The position numbers and the translations under genes were made by a program. From PALSA-1180 sp964624625 (GTDB lineage Bacteria; Oederibacteriota; Muellerivitia; Muellerivitales; Muellerivitaceae): a stretch of DNA of 64,000 nt. Where the stretch lies: positions 18,499 to 82,498 of the forward strand of contig CAZUXW010000007.1 in assembly GCA_964624625.1 (NCBI GenBank). Reading direction: 5' to 3'. Shown in pieces: positions 1 to 8,429 of the stretch (its first letter is position 1; each line of letters starts with the position of its first letter). The notes below the pieces were generated by a model that was not told the origin of the DNA, did not search any database, and saw only the letters and a list, made by a program, of their open reading frames with translations.

Positions 1-1113
1 GGAGCATTTCTTTGATTAGAAAGGTTCCCTTGAGGGCCCTTCGCCCGGCCAGGCCCATCTTTCGCGCCAAGTCCCTATCCACCAGGACCTTGAAAAGGCC
101 CTCCGCCATCCCCTCGGCGTCATGGGGTTCCCGCAGGAATCCCGTCATGCCGTCCCGGACCGCCTCCGGGGTGCCGTTGACCGAAGTGGCCACGACCGGT
201 TTTTCCGCCGCCATGGCTTGAAGGACCACCCGGGGCAGGCCCTCATGAAGGGAAGGCAGAAATAAAACGTCGCAGGCCGCCAACAGCTCCGCCACATCCT
301 CCCGCCAGCCCAGGAACATGAAGTTTTTTTCCAGTTTATTTTTCGCGATGGCCTTTTCCACCTTTTGTCTCTGCGGGCCATCCCCCGCCCAGACGAAAAG
401 AACCAGCGGGATTTTTTCAACCAGCTTCACGGCTGTTGCCACAACATCCAGGGGGGATTTTTGCTTTTTGAGGTTGGAGAGGACCAGCACCCTGGGCCTG
501 TCATCCCTGCCCAGTTTCTTTCGAGCCTTAGCGGCGGCGGCGAGCGAAAGGCGGAGGGCCTCCGCCTCGATACCGCTGTGGATAACCCGGTACTGCTCTT
601 GCCGGCCGATACCAGCAGCCAAACCCTCAACCTGATTGGCCGAGCTGACCGTGATCAAGTTATGGGTAAAGCCCGCGGCCCAACGCTCCAGGGTTTTATA
701 TACCCAGCTCGTGACGAAAAATTGTCCAGGGTAAAAACCCCAGCCGTGGACCGTATGGATCACTTTGGCCACCCCAGCCCGACGAGCCGCCAACCGTCCC
801 AGAATGCCTGCCTTGGAGCTGTGGGTATGGACGAGTTTCACTTGTTCAGTCCTGAGGACGGAGGTGATCTTGAGAAGCGCCAGCAGGTCCCACCAGGGTC
901 GGATGGGGTGCTTGAGTTCAGGCAGGAAAATGGTCTTGTACCGGCCGGCGTTTCGGAGGGCCTCGTCATCCAAGTAACCGCCGGGACCCGTGATGAGGAT
1001 GACTTCGTATTTTTTGGGATCGTGGTTGGCGCAGCAATAGAGGGTGTTTTGCTGCGCCCCGCCCAGCTCCAGGCGGGTGATGATATGGGCAACTTTAAGC
1101 CGGCGAAAAGCCA
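1..1113 (-). CDS. GT4 family glycosyltransferase (3' end cut by window)
   Basis: The reading frame is open from an ATG at 1113 to the window edge (371 codons, no stop seen). It transfers a sugar from a nucleotide sugar, probably in surface polysaccharide synthesis. Visible motifs are an N-terminal ELGGAQ glycine loop near residue 17, HTHSSKAG near residue 97, and the C-terminal donor-site signature HEGLPRVVLQAMAAEKPVVA near residue 300, which is typical of the GT4 (glycosyl transferases group 1) fold. The EX7E-like region (E of HEG to E of AAEKP) is present. It is followed upstream by a nucleotide-sugar epimerase, which supports a polysaccharide locus that continues outside the window. Acceptor and sugar are unknown. 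Confidence 0.9.
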
Positions 1114-1137
1114 TTGAAAAACCTCAATCCCATTTTT

Positions 1138-1290
1138 GCCACAGATGAACACGGATGAACACAGATTCATCGGGGAAACCAACGGCAATGAATTGAATCA
1201 CGGATCAGTAGGGTGAATAAAAGTTCGCCAAAAAATATCTTTTGTTCAAGGAATTAATTCCATCCGTGTTAATCCCTGTTCATCTGTGGC
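1138..1290. repeat. Intergenic inverted repeat, family A
   Basis: The left arm (1138-1166) begins GCCACAGATGAACACGGATG and the right arm (1260-1290) is its imperfect reverse complement, ending GTTCATCTGTGGC. Each arm is made of 10-base units of the form ACACGGATGA. About 95 bases separate the arms. A second copy of the same family lies at 10843-10933. It fills most of the gap between two co-directional genes and codes for nothing. Confidence 0.85.
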
Positions 1291-1299
1291 GAAAAGGAA

Positions 1300-2424
1300 T
1301 TAGGATTTTGGATTCTCTTTTTCTTCCAGGAGCGGCTCTTGGTTGGTTTTGGCGGCCTTGCCGCTCTTGGCCTTGCGGGCGGCTTTCTTGGCGGCCTTCT
1401 CATCGGCCTTGGATTCCGCCAGGGCTGCCTGGTCCACGTCGGTTATCGGCTGGACCGCCGCCTTGATGGCGATTTCCTCATCCCCGCTTTGGACGAACTT
1501 TTTCATCCATTCCCACTCCCGCGCCAGGCCCTCCCTTAAGGAAGTCCTGGGCTTGGTCCCAAAAAGCCTTTCCAGTTTGGCCGTATCGGCCCTGGTGGAA
1601 AAAACATCGCCCTTTTGCCTTTCCAAAAAAGTCTTCGGCGCGTTCTTGCCGCTCACTTCCTCCAGGATGGCAGCCGCCTCCAAGAGCGTGGCCGGCGAGC
1701 CTCCGCCTACGTTCACCACTTGGCCCACCACGTCCGCCGTCAGGGCGGCGGTGATGATCTCCGCCACGTCGTCCACGTAGGTGAAGTCCCGGACCTGTTG
1801 GCCGTCCCCGTAAATGGTCATGGGGGCGTCGCGGAGGATGTTTTGGCAGAAACGGTGGAAAGCCATGTCCGGCCTCTGGCCGGGGCCGTAAACCGAAAAG
1901 AACCGAAGAGAGACGGTCGGCATTTTGTACTCGATGTTGTAAAGCTGGCACAAATGCTCCGCCGCCAGCTTCGTGACCCCGTAGGGGCTTTTGGGCTGGA
2001 TCCTCATTTCCTCATGCAAGACCTCGCCCACATCGCCGTAAACCGACGAGGAGGAGGCGTTGACGAAACGCTTGAGTTTGCTTCCCTTGGATTCCTCCAA
2101 AAGCCTTTGGGTGACCTGGATATTGTTGGTGACGTAGCGGTGGAAGGAGGAGCCCCAGGAGCCCCGGACTCCCGGCTGGGCCGCCAGGTGGATAATGGCT
2201 TCCGTTCCCTTCAATACCGTGACCAAGGCCATGGTGGCGAGGTTGTCCTCGATGAGCTTGAACTTGGGGTGGAGCAGGACCGGCATGAGGTTTTTTTCTT
2301 TTTGGCCCCGGGAGTAATAAATATCGAAGTTGTCCACGCCCACCACGTCATGCCCCTCCTTGAGGAGGCGAGCCACCACGTGGGAACCAATGAACCCGGC
2401 GGCGCCGGTAACGAGAACTTTCAT
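1300..2424 (-). CDS. NAD-dependent sugar-nucleotide epimerase, UDP-glucuronate 4-epimerase type
   Basis: This 374-residue protein is an extended short-chain dehydrogenase that epimerises or dehydrates a nucleotide sugar. The NAD-binding loop GAAGFIGSH is at residues 7-15, an SSSSVYG segment near 125 gives the catalytic Ser, and YGVTK near 148 gives the Tyr and Lys. The sequence after the N-terminus (DNFDIYYSRGQKEKNL) resembles UDP-glucuronate 4-epimerases. The last ~45 residues are an unusual Lys/Ala-rich tail (KADEKAAKKAARKAKSGKAA) beyond the normal fold. The ATG sits directly against the N run, so its ribosome binding site is not visible and an earlier start cannot be excluded. It pairs with the GT4 transferase downstream. 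Confidence 0.9.
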   Translation of the reverse strand: MKVLVTGAAGFIGSHVVARLLKEGHDVVGVDNFDIYYSRGQKEKNLMPVLLHPKFKLIEDNLATMALVTVLKGTEAIIHLAAQPGVRGSWGSSFHRYVTNNIQVTQRLLEESKGSKLKRFVNASSSSVYGDVGEVLHEEMRIQPKSPYGVTKLAAEHLCQLYNIEYKMPTVSLRFFSVYGPGQRPDMAFHRFCQNILRDAPMTIYGDGQQVRDFTYVDDVAEIITAALTADVVGQVVNVGGGSPATLLEAAAILEEVSGKNAPKTFLERQKGDVFSTRADTAKLERLFGTKPRTSLREGLAREWEWMKKFVQSGDEEIAIKAAVQPITDVDQAALAESKADEKAAKKAARKAKSGKAAKTNQEPLLEEKENPKS

Positions 2425-2524
2425 NNNNNNNNNNNNNNNNNNNNNNNNNNNNNNNNNNNNNNNNNNNNNNNNNNNNNNNNNNNNNNNNNNNNNNNNNNNN
2501 NNNNNNNNNNNNNNNNNNNNNNNN
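2425..2524. other. Assembly gap (100 N)
   Basis: A run of exactly 100 N, the usual placeholder for a scaffold gap of unknown true length. The epimerase start codon abuts one edge and the stop of the rRNA methyltransferase gene is 8 bases from the other, so at least one gene, promoter or repeat could be missing here. Confidence 0.97.
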
Positions 2525-2531
2525 TTTTATT

Positions 2532-3725
2532 TTAATACGGGACTTCGCTCAGTAAAAGCACCCTCAAGTACTCCGTTTCCGGGATGGACAACACCATCGG
2601 GTGGTCCTGGGGCTGGGTGAACCTTTCCAAGAGCCGGAAGGATCGGCCCGATTCCTCCACCGCTTCCCTCACGACCCCATCCAAAAGAGTCCATGAAAAA
2701 TGATGGGAACAGGTTCCCACCACCAAAAATCCCCCCTCGTTCAACAGGTCGAGGGCCTGCCCCAACAGGCGCTTCAAGGCCGTTCTCGCCGCCGGCAGGT
2801 CATGGGCGCTTTTGGCCAGGGGCGGCGGATCCAACAGGATCCCGTCGAACATCCGGCCGCCTTTTTTGAAATCCTTGAAGACCTTAAAGCTGTCGCCCTT
2901 TTCGAAACGAATCAAATTTTCCACGCCGTTAAGCTTGGCGTTTTGCGCGGCCTCATCCAAGGCTGTTTGGGAGGACTCCAGGGCCAGCACATCCTTCGCC
3001 CCGCCCAAGGCGGCCTGGATGGAGGCGGCTCCGGTGTAGGCGAAGGCGTCCAACAATACTTTTCCCTGGCTTAAGGATTGGACCCTTCGGCGGACATCAC
3101 GGAAGTCCAGGTAAAAACCCGTTTTATGGCCCTGGATGGGATTGGCTTGGAACTTCGCCTTGCCCTCGAAAAAAGGAATGGGCATGGGGCCCGGCTTGGT
3201 CAGCCAATCCTGGACCTCCGCCATCCCTTCCTTGAGGCAGACTTCCCCCACGCTCTTCTCGAAAACATATTTGAAGCCGTTTTCCTGGAGGGTCTTTTGG
3301 ATGGCCGGAATGAAGGGTTTGAGTCCGGCGCTAAAGCAGGAGAGAACCGCCGTTTCCCCGAAACCGTCGGCGATCATGCCTGGTAGGCCGTCACCCTCGC
3401 CGAACAAGAGCCTCATTCCATCGGTCGCGTTTTTTTCCCGGAAATCCTTCCGGACCCAAAGGGCGCTCTCGACCCGGCTGGCGATGAAGGCCTCGTCGAT
3501 CTCGGTTTCGAAATCCCTGGTCAAGAGTCGGATCAGGATCTTGGACGTGGGATTGGCCACGCCGCGCCCCACGGGTTGTCCCTTGGAGGTAATCACTTCC
3601 ACTAAGGTGCCTGGCGCCAAGGTTTTGGGGGCGCTGTCCACCTCATTGGCGAAGACCCAAGGATGGCCCGCCAAGAGGCGGTCCTCCTCCTTGGGCTTTA
3701 ATTTAACTTTAATATAGGAAGGCAA
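2532..3725 (-). CDS. rlmI: RlmI-type class I SAM-dependent rRNA methyltransferase
   Basis: At 397 residues this matches the length of E. coli RlmI (23S rRNA m5C1962 methyltransferase). It has an N-terminal PUA-like domain (GHPWVFANEVDS near residues 20-31), then a Rossmann methyltransferase domain with the SAM-binding region LLDAFAYTGAASIQAA near 220 and the catalytic motif DPPPLAKS near 300. The conserved Cys motif GTCSHH follows near 340, as expected of a cysteine-dependent m5C enzyme. The start is TTG at 3725, preceded by AAAAGG seven bases upstream. The exact target base is inferred from the family. Confidence 0.88.
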   Translation of the reverse strand: MPSYIKVKLKPKEEDRLLAGHPWVFANEVDSAPKTLAPGTLVEVITSKGQPVGRGVANPTSKILIRLLTRDFETEIDEAFIASRVESALWVRKDFREKNATDGMRLLFGEGDGLPGMIADGFGETAVLSCFSAGLKPFIPAIQKTLQENGFKYVFEKSVGEVCLKEGMAEVQDWLTKPGPMPIPFFEGKAKFQANPIQGHKTGFYLDFRDVRRRVQSLSQGKVLLDAFAYTGAASIQAALGGAKDVLALESSQTALDEAAQNAKLNGVENLIRFEKGDSFKVFKDFKKGGRMFDGILLDPPPLAKSAHDLPAARTALKRLLGQALDLLNEGGFLVVGTCSHHFSWTLLDGVVREAVEESGRSFRLLERFTQPQDHPMVLSIPETEYLRVLLLSEVPY

Positions 3726-3797
3726 GGTGAAACCTTTTCTAGCCGCGGTAAGGCGCGCGTAAAAATCCGCGGTGATTCACGGCTGCTGTTGGGTATT

Positions 3798-4364
3798 TTA
3801 AAACTTGAAGGAAACTGCCACTTCCGTCGGATGGAAAGCCTGGGCGACTTGAAGCCGAACCGGGTCCTGAAGGAAGGCCTGGCGGTCTTTCATCGAGTCA
3901 ATATTGGCGTGCTGGGCCACATCATAGTCTTTCGGCATGATCAAGGCGCCGGCCAGGATACCCACTCCCAATCCGAGGGCCCCGCCGATAAACATGTCCG
4001 AGGTGAGTGAACTGGAGTTTTGGGAAAAGCGGTTGGCCAGGAAAATTCCGACGCCCAACCCCACCACGCCGGAGGCCACGATCACCAGGGTCCTGGCTTC
4101 GTTGTTCGTGGAGGGCCCTTTATCATGGTTGTCCAAATCCTTGTATTCGCTTTTCTTGGAGTCTTTATTCACGTCGTCGATCCAGTCCAGGAGCAGGAAA
4201 TGGGAGGGGCGGGTTTTGACGTCCTTAGGATCGTTGCTTTCCGTGTCGTCTTCCCAATAAAGCGCGTGGGCCTTGGGCACCAAGGGAAAAACCACCATCC
4301 CGGAGAAATAAAGAAGGGCGGTGAAGAAAGCGGTTGTTTTAAGGAATGAAAGCTTGGAAGTCAT
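3798..4364 (-). CDS. Hypothetical membrane protein with two glycine-zipper segments
   Basis: I do not recognise this 188-residue protein. It starts with a signal peptide or first membrane helix (residues 8-35, ending PKAHA), then an acidic and lysine-rich stretch (37-90), then two Gly-rich hydrophobic segments (VIVASGVVGLGVGIFLA near 94 and MFIGGALGLGVGILAGALIM near 123) of the glycine-zipper kind, and a ~45-residue tail. Such zippers are found in small envelope proteins. A TATAAT box lies seven bases before the ATG and there is no Shine-Dalgarno sequence, so the mRNA may be leaderless. Confidence 0.75.
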   Translation of the reverse strand: MTSKLSFLKTTAFFTALLYFSGMVVFPLVPKAHALYWEDDTESNDPKDVKTRPSHFLLLDWIDDVNKDSKKSEYKDLDNHDKGPSTNNEARTLVIVASGVVGLGVGIFLANRFSQNSSSLTSDMFIGGALGLGVGILAGALIMPKDYDVAQHANIDSMKDRQAFLQDPVRLQVAQAFHPTEVAVSFKF

Positions 4365-4371
4365 GGGCCAA

Positions 4372-4377
4372 ATTATA
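4372..4377 (-). promoter_or_regulatory. -10 box adjacent to a start codon (possible leaderless mRNA)
   Basis: On the minus strand TATAAT is followed by seven bases and then the ATG at 4364. Initiation 6-8 bases past the box would give an mRNA that begins at or next to the start codon. No good -35 hexamer is visible at 17 bases. Confidence 0.5.
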
Positions 4378-4423
4378 CCTTCAAAACTTCCGAAGAAAAG
4401 GGCAAAACATATTCAGTTTCCCT

Positions 4424-4446
4424 GAAAAATCCCCTCCATGGGAAGG
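4424..4446 (-). terminator. Possible intrinsic terminator after the YncE-like gene
   Basis: Reading the minus strand, CCTTCC-CAT-GGAGGG forms a six-pair stem with one G-T pair and is followed by GATTTTT. The stem is short, so the call is weak. Confidence 0.35.
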
Positions 4447-4451
4447 ACGGC

Positions 4452-5486
4452 TTAGGGACTCACCACCAAAATCTCGAATGTACCAGGCACCAACTTGCCG
4501 CGGGGCTTGGGATTGGAGGCTGTCGGTTTGTCCGGGGGAAGCGACAGGGCGGCCGGCAAAAACAAGCGCCCCGTTTTCCCGTCCAGGGCCAGGGTCCTGG
4601 CTCCCGGCTTTGTCGGGTCATTTTCCAGAACCCGGTAATGATCCGGTGAATCCTCGTGGATCACCGAGAGGGTCCCGTCCCCGCAAGAACTGAGGATATT
4701 GTCCCTTTTGGAATCAAACACCGTTCCGTCGACATGCTCCCCGATCGGCAGGGCCTGGATCACCTTCCCGTTGGCGGCGTCCATGACAATCAGGAATTTA
4801 TTGCGGCATCCGATGAACAGCCTTTGGCGCTCCCGATCCATGGCCATTCCGGTGGGGGAAGTTCCCGGGGCCGTCGGCCAGCGGCCGGAAACCTTAAGGG
4901 TCTTGGAATCAATCTTTAAAACCATGTTTTTATCGTTGAGGTTGTCGAACAAATGGCCCTTGCCGTCGGCAACGGCTACTTCCGGCGAGCCGCCCAGATC
5001 AACCCCCTGTACCGCCTTGCCCAACAGGGGATCGATCACCGTGGCATTTTGGCTGTCGCCGTTGAAAGTGAAAATGTTTCCGGAACTTTCATCGTGGAGA
5101 ATGACATCCGAGTCCTTCGCGGTGGGTATATCCGAGAGCCGTTTCAAGGTTTTAAGGTCGAACACCACCACGCTGCCGGGATCACCGCTGGTGATATAGC
5201 CCCGTCCCAAGGCCGGAAGAACCACCACGCCGTGAGGCCGGGGGACATTCTCGACCGTTCCCACGAGCTTTAAAGAATCCGCGTCCAGCACTTGGACGCT
5301 GTTGTTGTGGGTGATATAAATCCTGCGGCCCGCCTCGTCCACCGTCAAAAAATCCCATCCCCCGTCCCCGGCCAGCGGAATCTTTTGAACGATTTTATAG
5401 CCGCCGGAGGCCTTGTCGCCGGCCCAGGCCCAACCTACCCAGCCCATTACCATCAACATCGGGATCGATAATTTTAATAATCTCAC
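4452..5486 (-). CDS. YncE-like secreted beta-propeller protein
   Basis: A 344-residue exported protein with a signal peptide (residues 1-22, ending AWAG). The body consists of repeated ~40-residue beta-propeller blades of the YncE/SMP-30 sort, with recurring patterns such as RIYITHNNSVQVLDADSLKLV, FLIVMDAANGKVI and ILSSCGDGTLSVIHED. Proteins of this kind are read as periplasmic or surface scaffolds; ligand and partner are unknown. The start is GTG at 5486 with CAGGAG six bases upstream. Next upstream gene is a PepSY protein, separated by a likely terminator. Confidence 0.82.
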   Translation of the reverse strand: MRLLKLSIPMLMVMGWVGWAWAGDKASGGYKIVQKIPLAGDGGWDFLTVDEAGRRIYITHNNSVQVLDADSLKLVGTVENVPRPHGVVVLPALGRGYITSGDPGSVVVFDLKTLKRLSDIPTAKDSDVILHDESSGNIFTFNGDSQNATVIDPLLGKAVQGVDLGGSPEVAVADGKGHLFDNLNDKNMVLKIDSKTLKVSGRWPTAPGTSPTGMAMDRERQRLFIGCRNKFLIVMDAANGKVIQALPIGEHVDGTVFDSKRDNILSSCGDGTLSVIHEDSPDHYRVLENDPTKPGARTLALDGKTGRLFLPAALSLPPDKPTASNPKPRGKLVPGTFEILVVSP

Positions 5487-5537
5487 GTCATGCTCCTGGC
5501 TTGGATTTGGAAATCGAAATTTAGACGCGGGGAGAGC

Positions 5538-5563
5538 TTAAAACCAGCCGCTTCCGGGGCTGG
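5538..5563 (-). terminator. Intrinsic terminator after the PepSY gene
   Basis: On the minus strand CCAGCC, an eight-base loop and GGCTGG form a perfect six-pair stem followed by TTTTAAG. It lies three bases after the stop codon of the PepSY-domain gene. Confidence 0.5.
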
Positions 5564-5565
5564 AA

Positions 5566-5910
5566 TCAGGAATGGCTTTTTCCTGCGGTTGGGGTGGCCT
5601 TGATCGACCCCGCGGGCGGAGACGGCATGGGCTCGCTGGTTTTTGAGGTGATTTTTCCCGTCAAGGCGTCGACGATGATGAAATGCAGCCTCTGGTCCTT
5701 GCCCGCGATTTTAAAGGCGTAAACCCACTTGTCGTTCTTTTGCTTGAACTCGAAATCCTTGACCTTCCCAGGGGACTTCCTCAGGGCCGTGGCGCGGGCC
5801 TGCTTCATGGAAACCCGGTCGACCGGGGGAGCCGAATCATCCGGGCGGACGGATGGAACCAAGGCAAAATTCACCAAGAACATCAGGATTACCAAGCTTA
5901 ACTTTTTCAA
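5566..5910 (-). CDS. Small secreted PepSY-domain protein
   Basis: A 114-residue protein: signal peptide (residues 1-23), then one PepSY-like domain (about 33-95) with the usual pattern of a helix (MKQARATALRKSPGKVKDFE) followed by strands ending in VDALTGKI. PepSY proteins are often periplasmic peptidase inhibitors or accessory modules; a specific role cannot be given. The tail is Pro/Ser/Thr-rich. The frame stays open upstream, but TTG at 5910 with AAGGAG five bases before it, directly in front of a signal peptide, is the credible start. It follows mnmA by 26 bases and may be cotranscribed with it. Confidence 0.8.
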   Translation of the reverse strand: MKKLSLVILMFLVNFALVPSVRPDDSAPPVDRVSMKQARATALRKSPGKVKDFEFKQKNDKWVYAFKIAGKDQRLHFIIVDALTGKITSKTSEPMPSPPAGSIKATPTAGKSHS

Positions 5911-5936
5911 ATTCTCTCCTTGTCGCGGCTGTTTTG

Positions 5937-7049
5937 TTAATGAGCTCCGGGCTTTTGAATCACGCCTCCACCCACCACTCCATCTCCCTCGTAAAAAACC
6001 GTCGATTGGCCCGGTGTCACGGCCCTGGCCGGGTCCTTGAGAACCACCTTCACCCTCTTGGGGCCCGCCGGATAAATAACCGCCGGCTGCTCCACCGAGC
6101 GGTAGCGGATCTTGGCCAGGACTTCCTTGGGTTCGGTGATGGGCTCCCAAGCGACCCAATTCATTTCCGCCACGTGGAATTCCTTGACGAAGGTATCCTC
6201 GTCCCGGCCCACGACCACCGTGGCCGTCTCGGGAATTAATTCCACCACGAAATAGGGTCCGCCGGACAGGCCCATGCCCTTGCGCTGGCCGATGGTGAAT
6301 CCCGCGATGCCCTCGTGCCGGCCCAACACTTCCCCCGTCACATCCACAATGTCGCCTGGGACGAAGGCCCTGGGCCTATGGATCTTGACGAAGTCCCTGT
6401 AGCTTTTTTGGGTCACAAAGCAGATTTCCATGCTCTCAGCTTTTTCCGCGATGTTGAGCCCCATGCGCCTGGCGTCCCGCCGGACCTGCTCCTTGACGTA
6501 ATCCCCCAATGGAAAAAGAAGGTGGGAAAGGAGTTTTTGGTTCAGTTTATAGAGGACGTAGCTTTGGTCCTTGTCCTGATCCAAGGCCTTGCGGATGCGG
6601 AAGCGGCCGGTGGAAGGATCTTGGTCCAGCCTGGCGTAATGGCCCGTGGCGAGTTTTTCGCAACCCAGGGTCAGGGCCTGCTGCAGCAGCAAGGGAAGCT
6701 TGGCGAAACGGTTGCACTCGACGCAAGGATTAGGCGTCAAGCCCTGCTCATACTCGTCCAAAAACCGGTCCACCACATTGGCCTTGAAGACATCCAGGCC
6801 CTCGTTGACATAATGGGGGGCGCCTAATTTCAAGGCCACTTCCCTGGCGTCCTGGATATCCTCCACCGAGCAGCAGCGCTGGCCCTTGGGTTCCACGGTC
6901 TTGACGCTCACGGCGCCGTTTTCACCGGGCGTGATTTCGCATGGCAATATCTTAAGGGTCAGGCCCATCACCTCATGGCCCTGCTCTTTCAAAAGCCCCA
7001 AGGCGGCCGAGGAATCCACCCCTCCGCTCATCGCGACGCCGATTTTCAT
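5937..7049 (-). CDS. mnmA: tRNA-specific 2-thiouridylase MnmA
   Basis: MnmA inserts sulfur at U34 of the Lys, Glu and Gln tRNAs. The 370-residue protein has the ATP pyrophosphatase P-loop SGGVDSSAA at residues 8-16, the first catalytic cysteine in TPNPCVECNR near 108, and the second in MEICFVT near 207; GHYARL near 138 and the C-terminal beta domain with GQSTVFYEGD near 350 are also typical. A spacer of ~30 residues after KILPCEITPG is longer than in E. coli. The start is ATG at 7049 with GAGGG upstream. The next gene upstream is a cysteine desulfurase, which could supply the sulfur. Unlike E. coli there is no visible TusA-E relay here. Confidence 0.96.
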   Translation of the reverse strand: MKIGVAMSGGVDSSAALGLLKEQGHEVMGLTLKILPCEITPGENGAVSVKTVEPKGQRCCSVEDIQDAREVALKLGAPHYVNEGLDVFKANVVDRFLDEYEQGLTPNPCVECNRFAKLPLLLQQALTLGCEKLATGHYARLDQDPSTGRFRIRKALDQDKDQSYVLYKLNQKLLSHLLFPLGDYVKEQVRRDARRMGLNIAEKAESMEICFVTQKSYRDFVKIHRPRAFVPGDIVDVTGEVLGRHEGIAGFTIGQRKGMGLSGGPYFVVELIPETATVVVGRDEDTFVKEFHVAEMNWVAWEPITEPKEVLAKIRYRSVEQPAVIYPAGPKRVKVVLKDPARAVTPGQSTVFYEGDGVVGGGVIQKPGAH

Positions 7050-7063
7050 TTTAAACCCTCTAA

Positions 7064-7145
7064 ATTTTCACCACGAAGTACACGAAGATCACGAAGTCAA
7101 AACAAAAGAATTTTATTCACTTTGTGCGCTTTGTGAACTTCGTGA
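7064..7145. repeat. Intergenic inverted repeat, family B
   Basis: The left arm (7066-7096) reads as three near-perfect 9-base units, CCACGAAGT ACACGAAGA TCACGAAG. The right arm (7118-7145) is an imperfect reverse complement (CACTTTGTGCGCTTTGTGAA then CTTCGTGA). About 20 bases lie between the arms. It occupies almost the whole gap between the desulfurase and mnmA, so the transcript would carry a long hairpin between these two functionally linked genes. Confidence 0.85.
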
Positions 7146-8315
7146 TTAAGATTTTGTCATCTCTTTTAACGCCTTGACCGCTGTCTCGATCTCTTTTTCC
7201 GTGTTGTAATAACCAAAGCTGAACCTGACCGTGCCGATCGGGTAGGTCCCGATCGTGCGGTGGGCCAGGGGTGCGCAGTGTAGCCCGACCCGGGTCATGA
7301 TGCCATACCTCTCATCCAGTTCGTAGCCTACTTCAGAGGGGTCTTTTCCTTCAATATTCAAGGAAACCACCGCCACCCTTTCCTTCTCGGCCCCCGCCGG
7401 GAGTCCCAGAAGCTTGATCCCCTTGATTCCTTCCACTTCTTTAAGGAATTGGGCCGTTAAATGCTCCTCTTTTTTTCGAACCGCCATGACGCTGGTTTTG
7501 AGTAAGAAATCCACCGCGGCCTTGAGTCCCGCCAGGCCCCAGTAATTTTGGGTGCCGCTCTCGAACTTATCCGGCCATTGCTGGGGCTGTTCCTCGCTGT
7601 CGCTGTTGGAACCGGTGCCGCCCTCGATAAAGGAATCCAGGTTCCATTTGGACGACACCGCCAGGCCTCCCGTGCCGGGCGGGCCCATTAAACCCTTATG
7701 CCCCGTGAAAGCCAGAAAATCGATATTCAACGCCTGGACATCCAAGGGAACCACTCCGGCGGTTTGCGCCGCGTCCACCAAAAAAGCGATCCCCTTCCTC
7801 GCGCAAAGAGCGCCCACTTCCGCCACTGGGCTTAAAGTTCCCACGACGTTGGAGGCGTGGACCAGACAGACCAATTTGGTGTTGGGTTTCAGAGCTTGCT
7901 CAAAATCATAAGGATTGAGGCGTCCCAGGCTGTTGGCGGGAACGATGGAATAGTCGATTCCCCGGTCCGCTTTGAGCTTGTTCAGGGGCCGGATGACGGC
8001 GTTATGTTCCAAGCTGGACAGCACGACATGGTCCCCGCTTTTCAAAAATCCCTTGAGGGCCGTATTCACCGCCTCGGTGACGTTTTTCATGTAGAGGATT
8101 CGATCCGACCGCTGGATGTTGAATAATTTCGCCAGCGAGGCACGGGTTCCATAGACCAGCTCGTTCGCCGCGATGCCGGGCTGATAGGTTCCCCGCCCGT
8201 GGGAAACCCCCACTTCGGAGGCGAATTGGACGACCGCTTTGAGAACCTGCGGCGGTTTTTGCCTGGTCGTAGCAGCGCAATCCAGGTAAATTTCTTTTCT
8301 AGTTTTCTTTTTCAT
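7146..8315 (-). CDS. Cysteine desulfurase (class V aminotransferase fold)
   Basis: This PLP enzyme takes sulfur from cysteine for Fe-S clusters and tRNA thiolation. From the ATG at 8315 it has 389 residues. The PLP lysine lies in FLAFTGHKGLMGPPGTGG near 205, the cofactor-contact histidine in SSLEHNAV near 98, and the catalytic cysteine in RVGLHCAPLAHRTIG near 350, with the cysteine in the short rigid context seen in the TIGR01977-like subgroup rather than IscS. An in-frame ATG exists at 8333, but a TAGAAT box lies between the two ATGs and neither has a Shine-Dalgarno sequence; I prefer 8315 as a leaderless start. It is placed upstream of mnmA. Confidence 0.9.
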   Translation of the reverse strand: MKKKTRKEIYLDCAATTRQKPPQVLKAVVQFASEVGVSHGRGTYQPGIAANELVYGTRASLAKLFNIQRSDRILYMKNVTEAVNTALKGFLKSGDHVVLSSLEHNAVIRPLNKLKADRGIDYSIVPANSLGRLNPYDFEQALKPNTKLVCLVHASNVVGTLSPVAEVGALCARKGIAFLVDAAQTAGVVPLDVQALNIDFLAFTGHKGLMGPPGTGGLAVSSKWNLDSFIEGGTGSNSDSEEQPQQWPDKFESGTQNYWGLAGLKAAVDFLLKTSVMAVRKKEEHLTAQFLKEVEGIKGIKLLGLPAGAEKERVAVVSLNIEGKDPSEVGYELDERYGIMTRVGLHCAPLAHRTIGTYPIGTVRFSFGYYNTEKEIETAVKALKEMTKS

Positions 8316-8323
8316 TGGAATTG

Positions 8324-8352
8324 ATTCTAACATCCGCCGGGCGTTTTTTCAG
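8324..8352 (-). promoter_or_regulatory. Promoter of cysteine desulfurase (possible leaderless mRNA)
   Basis: On the minus strand CTGAAA (8347-8352) and TAGAAT (8324-8329) are 17 bases apart, and TAGAAT is eight bases from the ATG at 8315. No ribosome binding site is present. Confidence 0.55.
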
Positions 8353-8360
8353 TTTAGGGC

Positions 8361-8390
8361 CAAAACAAAAAAAGGCGGCCAAAGGCCGCC
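8361..8390 (-). terminator. Intrinsic terminator after bactofilin gene
   Basis: GGCGGCC-TTT-GGCCGCC on the minus strand is a perfect seven-pair stem followed by TTTTTTTGTTTT. It ends the bactofilin transcript and separates it from the desulfurase promoter. Confidence 0.85.
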
Positions 8391-8429
8391 TGCTGAAAGC
8401 CAACCGCTGATACCTGATAGCCGCCTTTA

